Assembly (NCBI GenBank): GCA_002376325.1
Contig: DFMR01000183.1
Span: forward strand, 1-8,721
Direction of reading: 5' to 3'
Length of the DNA stretch: 8,721 nucleotides
DNA from: Proteobacteria bacterium UBA3588
GTDB taxonomy: Bacteria > Pseudomonadota > Gammaproteobacteria > Thiohalomonadales > Thiohalomonadaceae
The number at the start of each line of letters is the position of its first letter. Position 1 is the stretch's first letter. The notes under the pieces were generated by a model that saw only the letters and a list, made by a program, of their open reading frames with translations, was not told the origin of the DNA and did no database searches. Shown here piece after piece: positions 1 through 4,769 of the stretch. The translations under genes and the position numbers were made by a program.

Positions 1-22
1 CGGCATAAGTCCATCCCTGGAC

Positions 23-51
23 AAAAAAACAGGGGCAGCCGCAGCTGCCCC
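23..51 (-). terminator. Rho-independent terminator of earP-efp
   Basis: Read on the minus strand this is an 8-bp perfect GC-rich stem (GGGGCAGC with GCTGCCCC, plus-strand arms 32-39 and 44-51) with a 4-base loop. It is followed, after two bases, by seven consecutive T (plus-strand A run 23-29). It lies 26 bp beyond the efp stop codon, so it should end the earP-efp transcript. Positions 1-22 beyond it show nothing recognisable. Confidence 0.93.
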
Positions 52-76
52 GGTATTGAGCGTCGCTCCGCCGCAG

Positions 77-634
77 TTACTTGGCGCGACTGCGGTATTC
101 GTCGGTACGGGTATCGATCTCGATCTTGTCGCCGATCTCGACAAAGGCCGGCACCGAGATCTCGTAGCCGGTGTTGAGCTTGGCCAGTTTCATCACCTTG
201 CCGGAGGTATCGCCCTTGACCGCGGGTTCGGTGTAGACCACCTCGCGCACCACGGTGGTGGGCAGGTCCACGGAGATCGCCTTTTCGTTGTAGAACACCA
301 CCTGGCACTGCATACCGTCTTCCAGGTATTTCAGTGCATCGGCCATGTTCTCGCTTTCGATCTCGTACTGGTTGTACTCCTCGTCCATGAACACGTACAT
401 CGGATCGGCGAAGTAGGAGTAGGTCACGTCCTTGGTGTCGAGCACCACGGTGTCGAACTTGTCGTCGGCGCGGTAGACGGTCTCCATGCCGGCGCCGGTC
501 AGCAGGTTCTTCATCTTCATCTTGACCACGGCGGCGTTGCGGCCCGACTTGTTGAACTCGGCTTTCTGCACGACCATCGCGTCGCTGCCGACCATGATGA
601 CCTGGCCGGCGCGGATTTCCTGGGCGATTTTCAT
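77..634 (-). CDS. efp: Elongation factor P, Arg32 (EarP-dependent) type
   Basis: EF-P is a cytoplasmic, tRNA-shaped translation factor. It binds between the P and E sites of the ribosome and promotes peptide-bond formation at polyproline stretches. The 185-residue product is near the usual 185-190 and has the three-barrel layout: a KOW-like N-terminal domain (about 3-62), a middle OB domain (about 66-127, with TYSYFADPMYVFMD at 71-84) and a C-terminal OB domain ending in the family signature (VPAFVEIGDKIEIDTRTDEY, 161-180). The tip of the N-terminal loop reads KSGRN (29-33), placing arginine at 32. That is the form modified by EarP rhamnosylation in Pseudomonas, not the lysine form modified by EpmA/EpmB in E. 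coli. The ATG at 634 matches the conserved family N-terminus (MKIAQEIRAGQ), although no strong Shine-Dalgarno is visible before it. The gene lies 38 bp downstream of earP and is probably co-transcribed. Confidence 0.97.
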   Translation of the reverse strand: MKIAQEIRAGQVIMVGSDAMVVQKAEFNKSGRNAAVVKMKMKNLLTGAGMETVYRADDKFDTVVLDTKDVTYSYFADPMYVFMDEEYNQYEIESENMADALKYLEDGMQCQVVFYNEKAISVDLPTTVVREVVYTEPAVKGDTSGKVMKLAKLNTGYEISVPAFVEIGDKIEIDTRTDEYRSRAK

Positions 635-672
635 AATAACGGGGTACTCGGATGGGTAAAATGACCGCCGAA

Positions 673-1839
673 TTATATATGTTTCGTACCAAAAAGCATC
701 AGATTCCCGGCAAGGTCGTCGGCGCAGGCCATCCGTTGCGCCCAGCCCTGCGCATGGTGTGCCAGCGTCTCACGGGCGGCGAGGAATTCCGGCCAGGCTT
801 CGGCCACCCCTTCTTCCCGGTTCCAGGCCAGCCAGAAAGCCCGTAATGCGCCTGCCGCGGGCGCCGGCAGACCGGCGCAGTAGAGGTCGAGAAAGGCCTC
901 CAGCTTGGGCCAGTGAGCACCCTCCTGCTGGCGGTAGATCTGCCAGACCAACGGCCGTCCGGCCCATTGGGCGCGCACGAAGGAGTCCTCGCCGCGGACG
1001 AAATTGAGGTCGCAGGCCCACAGCAGGCGGTCAAACCGCTCCTGCTCCAGGAACGGCAGCACGTGCAAGCGCAGCATGCCGCGGACAAAGTGCGCGCCCG
1101 CCCCGGCCTCGCCCGCGCCGAACAGGGCCGCAACCTGATTCGCCAGCCCCCCCTCCGGCACAACCACCGTGACCGGCCGTTCACTGCCCGCCCACCGCTC
1201 GACCAGCGCCCCCAGGCCGGCACAGCCGTAACCGAACAGCGACAGGCGCAGCTCGTCCGCGGCGGGCGGCGGCAGGCCGACCGAGTCCCAGAACGCCGCC
1301 ACGGCAGCGGCGTCGCGCTGGAACGCACGGCGTTGCGACAACAGCTCGCGCTCACGCAGCAGCCCGCCGGTCCCGGCGACAAAGCCCGGAAAGAAGAAAT
1401 ATTTGGTCAGGGGCAGCCGGGGATGGGGCGATGGCAGGCCGTGGCAGCCGGCCACCCACGCTTCGGCGCTGAGGTATTCCAGATTGAGCCATAGCGGCGC
1501 CGGCCGCCGCGCCGCCATCGCCGCCACGAAGGGCTCCGGCAGGGTACAGGCCAGCGCCTCGACCACCACCTCGCCCACCGCCTCCGGCGCCACCGGCGGA
1601 AAGGGCGTGGACCAGTGCCGCACCTCGATGCCGCCGCAGTGCTGGCGCTCCGCCGCCGGCTCGATCGCGGGTGCGATGCGGCGGAAGCTGGCCAGGTCGT
1701 CCACCCACAGCCGCACCTCCTGGCCATGTTCGGCCGCCAGCTGGCGCGCCAGACGCCAGCAGATGCCGATGTCGCCGAAGTTGTCGACCACCGAGCAGAA
1801 GATATCCCAGCGCAGCCGGGGGGCGGAGGGGCGGTTCAT
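673..1839 (-). CDS. earP: EF-P arginine rhamnosyltransferase EarP
   Basis: EarP (formerly DUF2331) is a cytoplasmic GT-B-fold inverting glycosyltransferase. It moves L-rhamnose from dTDP-L-rhamnose to Arg32 of EF-P. The 388-residue product has the hallmark N-terminal motif WDIFCSVVDNFGDIGICWRLARQL at 11-34, containing the two aspartates (D19, D23) that align with catalytic and EF-P-contact residues of studied EarPs. It also has the C-terminal nucleotide-sugar motif RGEDSFVRAQWAGRP at 282-296, where E284 fits the conserved glutamate. Other family-like segments are LWLNLEYLSAEAW (116-128) and LPLTKYFFFPGF (142-153). I chose the ATG at 1839 because the family motif normally begins only a few residues from the N-terminus; a GTG at 1857 would add six residues and cannot be excluded. 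The immediately downstream gene is its substrate EF-P, the common arrangement. The gene is divergent from the CBS-domain gene across 93 bp. Confidence 0.96.
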   Translation of the reverse strand: MNRPSAPRLRWDIFCSVVDNFGDIGICWRLARQLAAEHGQEVRLWVDDLASFRRIAPAIEPAAERQHCGGIEVRHWSTPFPPVAPEAVGEVVVEALACTLPEPFVAAMAARRPAPLWLNLEYLSAEAWVAGCHGLPSPHPRLPLTKYFFFPGFVAGTGGLLRERELLSQRRAFQRDAAAVAAFWDSVGLPPPAADELRLSLFGYGCAGLGALVERWAGSERPVTVVVPEGGLANQVAALFGAGEAGAGAHFVRGMLRLHVLPFLEQERFDRLLWACDLNFVRGEDSFVRAQWAGRPLVWQIYRQQEGAHWPKLEAFLDLYCAGLPAPAAGALRAFWLAWNREEGVAEAWPEFLAARETLAHHAQGWAQRMACADDLAGNLMLFGTKHI

Positions 1840-1919
1840 GGCGGCGCATGTTAGCACCGCCGCTGGCCCTGCGCGCGGCGGTGTACTTTAATCAGCTAGG
1901 GGGCACACAAAACAATATC

Positions 1920-1926
1920 GGAGGAG
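1920..1926 (+). promoter_or_regulatory. Strong ribosome binding site of the CBS gene
   Basis: GGAGGAG is a near-perfect anti-16S match placed 6 bases before the ATG at 1933. It is the strongest Shine-Dalgarno in the window and fixes the start codon. I see no convincing -35/-10 pair in the 93-bp divergent spacer (1840-1932). Confidence 0.85.
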
Positions 1927-1932
1927 ATCATC

Positions 1933-2373
1933 ATGACCAGCGTCGCGACACTGTTGGAGACCAAGGGGCACGACGTCTGGAGCATCGGGCCGGACGCTAC
2001 CGTGTATGAAGCCGTCGCGCTGATGGATCAGAAGGGGATCGGCGCCCTGGTGGTGCTGCACGACGGCCACCTGATCGGCATCGTCGGCGAGCGCGATTAT
2101 GCCCGCAAGGTGATCCTGCACGGGCGGGCATCGAAGGAGACCAAGGTCCGCGAGATCATGACGACCGGGGTCTACTACGTGCTGCCCGAAGAGGACGTCA
2201 ACGAATGCCTGGCGGTGATGACCCACCGCCGCATCCGTCACCTGCCGGTGGTGCAGGAGCAGCGTCTGGTGGGGATGATCTCCATCGGCGACGTGGTCAA
2301 GCACGTCATCGCCGAACAGCAGTCCACCATCGAACACCTGGAGCACTACCTCTCCTGGCAGGAGAATTATTGA
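1933..2373 (+). CDS. Two-CBS-domain protein
   Basis: This small soluble protein (146 residues) consists almost entirely of a tandem CBS pair (Bateman module). CBS1 spans about residues 8-63 (VYEAVALMDQKGIGALVVL, then GIVGERDYARKV) and CBS2 about 74-128 (VNECLAVMTHRRIRHLPVV, then GMISIGDVVKHV). A short C-terminal helix (IEHLEHYLSWQ) follows. Such modules bind adenosine nucleotides (AMP, ATP, S-adenosylmethionine) or sometimes other ligands, and usually sense energy state. No fused catalytic or transport domain is present, so it would act alone, as a dimer, or on an unknown partner. The GERDYARK and SIGDVVK segments are the usual family positions after each beta-strand and supply phosphate-contact residues in related proteins. 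There is no signal peptide or membrane segment. It faces the response-regulator gene tail to tail and is probably monocistronic. The physiological role is unknown. Confidence 0.92.
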   Translation: MTSVATLLETKGHDVWSIGPDATVYEAVALMDQKGIGALVVLHDGHLIGIVGERDYARKVILHGRASKETKVREIMTTGVYYVLPEEDVNECLAVMTHRRIRHLPVVQEQRLVGMISIGDVVKHVIAEQQSTIEHLEHYLSWQENY

Positions 2374-2416
2374 CTACAGGCCGACCCAAGCTTCTAACCG
2401 CAGAATTTGTGGACCG

Positions 2417-2625
2417 TCGTAGGCCCGATAGAGCGCAGCGGTATCGGGCAGACCCTGCCGGACACCGCTGGGCTACGTCCGGCCTACATAGCGACAATCC
2501 ATCGTAGGCCCGATAGAGCGCAGCGACATCGGGCAGACCCTGCCGGACACCGCTGGGCTACGTCCCGCCTACATAGCGACAATCCATCGTAGGCCCGATA
2601 AAGCGCAGCGACATCGGGCAGACCC
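2417..2625. repeat. 85-bp tandem REP-like repeat, 2 full copies plus 39 bp
   Basis: Copies run 2417-2501, 2502-2586 and, partial, 2587-2625. Copies 1 and 2 match at 82 of 85 positions; the partial copy differs from copy 2 at one of 39. Each unit opens with TCGTAGGCCCGATA and carries a GCGCAGCG core. Copy 1 can fold two hairpins: GCCCGATA/TATCGGGC (2423-2430 with 2442-2449) and GCCGGAC/GTCCGGC (2457-2463 with 2477-2483). An alternative outer stem GTAGGCC/GGCCTAC (2419-2425 with 2481-2487) shares bases with both. It fills most of the 283-bp spacer between two convergent genes, as REP/BIME-type elements do, and may help end transcription or protect 3' ends. No transposase is in the window. It has no plausible coding content. 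Confidence 0.9.
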
Positions 2626-2656
2626 ACAGAACGGCTACCGACGTAGGAACACTCCC

Positions 2657-3187
2657 TTAACCGTCATCCTCGTCGAGGATGACGGCACCGGAGGCGTCAC
2701 GCTTGACGTTCATCAACGCCGGGTGGTCGCGCTGCATCCGCTTCAGTTCCATCTCCTGATGCGAGATGACCCCCTGCTGCTCCCGCACCTTGTCGGCGAG
2801 CCGCTGGTTCTCCAACAGCAACGCCCGGTGCTCCAGCGCCTGGGCGATGACTGCCAGCAGTTCCGCCTCGTTCCACGGTTTGCTCACGAAGCGGTAGATA
2901 TGCGCCTCGTTGATGGCGCCCAGCAGTGCCGTCAGGTCGGTATAGGCGCTGAGGATCAGGCGGCTGGCATCGGGCTGCTTCCCGGCGAAGGCGGTGAGGA
3001 ACTGCACGCCGTCCAGCTGCGGCATGCGGTAGTCGGAGATCACCATGTCGAACGGCGTTGCATCGGCGCGCGCCAAGGCGGCGACCGGTTCGGTGAAGTA
3101 CTCCACTTCGTAGCCGTGCGCCACCAACACCCGCCGCAGCGCACGCACGATGTTCTCTTCATCGTCCACCAACATCAATCGGCTCAT
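2657..3187 (-). CDS. Stand-alone response regulator receiver with coiled-coil tail
   Basis: This is a cytoplasmic two-component response regulator of 176 residues. The receiver (CheY-like) domain covers about 3-120 with all key residues: the acidic pair D8/D9 for Mg2+, phospho-acceptor D52 in VISDYRMPQLDGVQFL, S80 in LILSAYTD, and K103 in FVSKPW. The YRFVSKPW ending and the following helix resemble receivers of the RpfG/HupR group, but no HD-GYP, AAA+, GGDEF or DNA-binding output domain follows. Residues about 107-155 are instead a charged, heptad-like helix (LLLENQRLADKVREQQGVISHQEMELKRM) and the C-terminus is short and acidic (DEDDG). It therefore probably signals through protein contact or is a truncated descendant of a larger regulator. 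The start at 3187 is preferred because AGGAG lies 6 bases upstream; a GTG at 3241 would add 18 unlike residues. No histidine kinase gene is adjacent. It is divergent from the exporter operon. Confidence 0.92.
   Translation of the reverse strand: MSRLMLVDDEENIVRALRRVLVAHGYEVEYFTEPVAALARADATPFDMVISDYRMPQLDGVQFLTAFAGKQPDASRLILSAYTDLTALLGAINEAHIYRFVSKPWNEAELLAVIAQALEHRALLLENQRLADKVREQQGVISHQEMELKRMQRDHPALMNVKRDASGAVILDEDDG
2661..2685. repeat. 25-bp palindrome at the 3' end of the response-regulator gene
   Basis: Arms CCGTCATCCTCG (2661-2672) and CGAGGATGACGG (2674-2685) are perfect 12-base inverted repeats around a single central T. It codes for the last residues (ILDEDDG) of the response regulator and abuts its stop codon. 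In RNA it would give a stem of about 10-11 bp with a tiny loop. Neither strand shows a following T-run, so an intrinsic terminator is not clear. Confidence 0.85.
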
Positions 3188-3193
3188 CCGCTG

Positions 3194-3198
3194 CTCCT
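3194..3198 (-). promoter_or_regulatory. Ribosome binding site deciding the response-regulator start
   Basis: On the minus strand AGGAG lies 6 bases before the ATG at 3187. It supports that start over the upstream in-frame GTG at 3241, and puts the receiver domain at the very N-terminus, as usual. Confidence 0.75.
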
Positions 3199-3321
3199 GT
3201 CGCGGCCTTCCGCCGCACGGTCGATGCGCATAGCTTGGCACAGCGGCATGGCGTCGGCCAGACCGCGATAACGGACCGCCACCCGAGGGTCTCGCAGCGG
3301 GCCGAAACGGACTAAAGTACC

Positions 3322-3349
3322 TTCACAGATTTTCGCATTTCTTTACTAT
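3322..3349 (+). promoter_or_regulatory. Candidate sigma-70 promoter for the exporter operon
   Basis: TTCACA (3322-3327, 5 of 6 to the -35 consensus) and TACTAT (3344-3349, 4 of 6 to the -10) are 16 bases apart in an AT-rich pocket of otherwise GC-rich DNA. This would give an untranslated leader of about 190 bases before the adaptor start at 3546. It is a match by eye only. Confidence 0.4.
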
Positions 3350-3534
3350 CGCCGTAGTACGTTAGGGCGTAGCCTTGCCGGTGCTGACGGATGTGCCCAT
3401 CGCTGCTGCGGACGGCATGAAATCCCGGACGCGCCCGTGACGCAGCCCCCCCTGGATCACACGCGGAAACATTGTGGAGCATTACAGAGGTTGCGGCACT
3501 GCGCCTGCGACAACAGCGCTACCGGCCAACGGAC

Positions 3535-3538
3535 AGGA
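3535..3538 (+). promoter_or_regulatory. Ribosome binding site deciding the adaptor start
   Basis: AGGA ends 7 bases before the ATG at 3546. It supports that codon over the in-frame GTG at 3474, which has no such site and would put 24 polar residues in front of the membrane anchor. Confidence 0.65.
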
Positions 3539-3545
3539 ACGCCTA

Positions 3546-4748
3546 ATGGGTTTTCTAAAACGCAATATTCTCCGTATCTCCATCCCGGCCATCGTCGTCA
3601 TCGGGCTCGCCGTTTACTTCTGGCGGCTGGAGCAACAGAAACCGCCGCAATTTGTCACCAAACCGGCCACGCGAGGTGCCGTGATCAAATCCATCATCAC
3701 CACCGGCGCCGTCAATCCGGTAGTCACGGTGCAGGTGGGCAGCTACGTCTCGGGCGTGATCCAGGCGCTCTATTGCGACTACAACACCCACGTCAAGGCC
3801 GGGCAGCTCTGCGCCAAGATCGATCCGCGCCCCTACCAGCTGGTCGTCGACCAGGATGCCGCCAATCTGGCCAGCGCCAAGGCGCAGCTGGCGAAGGATC
3901 GAGCCAGCCTCGACTATGCAAAGACCAATTACCAGCGCGACCTCAATCTGCTCAAGGAGGGCGTCGTGTCGCAGGATACGGTGGACAGCGACAAGAGCGT
4001 CTACGACCAGGGCAAGGCCCAGATCGCGCTCGATCAGGCAACCATCAGGCAACACCAAGCGGCGCTCAACGGGGCGCGGGTCAATCTCAGCTACACCGAC
4101 ATCGTCTCGCCGGTCGACGGTGTGGTGATCTCGCGCAGCATTGACGTGGGGCAAACGGTTGCTGCCAGCTTTCAAACCCCAACGCTGTTCCTGATCGGCA
4201 AGGACCTCACCAAAATGCAGGTCGACACCAACGTCAGCGAGTCCGACGTCGGCGGCGCCAAAGTCGGCGACAAGGCGTCGTTCACGGTCGAGGCCTATCC
4301 GGACGCGGTATTCTGGGGCAAGGTGGCGCAGGTACGGCAAGCGCCGATCACGGTGCAGAACGTGGTGACCTACGATGTGGTCGTCAGCGTGAACAATCCC
4401 AATCTGGAGCTGCTCCCGGGCATGACCGCCAATACGCGCATCATCACCGAGGAGCACGACGACGTGCTGCGGGTGCCGACGCAGGCGATTCGCTTCTCGC
4501 CGGGCGGCATCGGCCAGACCATGCCGCAGGAGTATGCCGGGGCACCGGCGACGAAGCAGGGCGCGCGCGTCTGGATGCTGCGTGACGGTCGCCCGCATCC
4601 GGTGCGCGTCACCACCGGTCTGCGCGACGGCAGCAACGTCGAAATCACCGGCGGCGACTTGAAGGCGGGCGACCAGGTCATCGTCAACGAGATAGCGGCG
4701 GCCGACGCCAAGACGGCGCGGCGCGGCGGCGCACACCTGCGCTTCTGA
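3546..4748 (+). CDS. macA: MacA-like periplasmic adaptor (HlyD/RND membrane-fusion family)
   Basis: This is the periplasmic adaptor of a tripartite exporter, linking the inner-membrane ABC transporter to the outer-membrane channel. Of 400 residues, the first 10 are basic and 11-26 (ISIPAIVVIGLAVYFW) form one inner-membrane anchor. A barrel-sandwich (lipoyl) domain follows in two halves, about 60-98 (VGSYVSGVIQAL, KAGQLCAKIDPRPYQ) and 183-215 (TDIVSPVDGVVISRSIDVGQTV). Between them lies an alpha-helical hairpin (about 100-180) that would meet the outer-membrane protein. A beta-barrel domain (about 222-300, with LLPGMTANTRI) and a membrane-proximal domain (about 305-385) follow. The size fits MacA (about 370 residues) and PvdR. 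Cys77 and Cys89 in the first lipoyl half could be a disulphide pair. It is the first gene of the operon, with the transporter 21 bp downstream. Substrate unknown. Confidence 0.93.
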   Translation: MGFLKRNILRISIPAIVVIGLAVYFWRLEQQKPPQFVTKPATRGAVIKSIITTGAVNPVVTVQVGSYVSGVIQALYCDYNTHVKAGQLCAKIDPRPYQLVVDQDAANLASAKAQLAKDRASLDYAKTNYQRDLNLLKEGVVSQDTVDSDKSVYDQGKAQIALDQATIRQHQAALNGARVNLSYTDIVSPVDGVVISRSIDVGQTVAASFQTPTLFLIGKDLTKMQVDTNVSESDVGGAKVGDKASFTVEAYPDAVFWGKVAQVRQAPITVQNVVTYDVVVSVNNPNLELLPGMTANTRIITEEHDDVLRVPTQAIRFSPGGIGQTMPQEYAGAPATKQGARVWMLRDGRPHPVRVTTGLRDGSNVEITGGDLKAGDQVIVNEIAAADAKTARRGGAHLRF

Positions 4749-4769
4749 TCGCCACCGGGGACAACCGCC

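Larger units (their letters stand above)
3188..3545. other. Divergent non-coding region before the exporter operon
   Basis: These 358 bp separate the response regulator (leftward) from the adaptor gene (rightward). The stretch at about 3311-3365 is clearly richer in A and T than its surroundings and carries the candidate promoter listed separately. A 9-base imperfect inverted repeat (CTAAAGTAC at 3312-3320 and GTACGTTAG at 3357-3365, one mismatch) brackets that promoter. The remaining leader (3366-3545) holds no gene I can support. GTG codons at 3437 and 3474 open reading frames but lack ribosome binding sites. I see no riboswitch or RNA gene. Confidence 0.6.

Noticed and set aside
652..846. 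A 64-codon plus-strand frame starting in the earP-efp gap.
   Set aside because: It lies antisense to the end of earP, has no ribosome binding site and resembles no known family.
1840..1857. An upstream GTG start extending EarP by six residues (MLTCAA).
   Set aside because: EarP motifs normally begin close to the N-terminus, and the ATG at 1839 already leaves ten residues before WDIFCSVVDN. It is kept only as an alternative.
2351..2365. A 6-bp stem (TCTCCT/AGGAGA, 3-base loop) at the end of the CBS gene, as a terminator.
   Set aside because: It is short, lies inside the coding sequence, and is followed by ATTATT rather than a T-run. Termination more likely involves the downstream repeat hairpins.
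2205..2592. Short open frames of 61-100 codons running through the 85-bp repeats, with repeated peptide RAQRHRADPAGHRWATS.
   Set aside because: They arise because the DNA repeat lacks stops in that frame. They have no ribosome binding site and no family resemblance.
2417..2625. Repeated DNA that could suggest a CRISPR array.
   Set aside because: The units are contiguous 85-bp tandem copies with no unique spacers between short repeats, and no cas genes are present.
3437..4144. A GTG-started frame overlapping the adaptor in another frame.
   Set aside because: No ribosome binding site, and the low-complexity R/Q/G-rich translation is a frame shadow of the adaptor gene.
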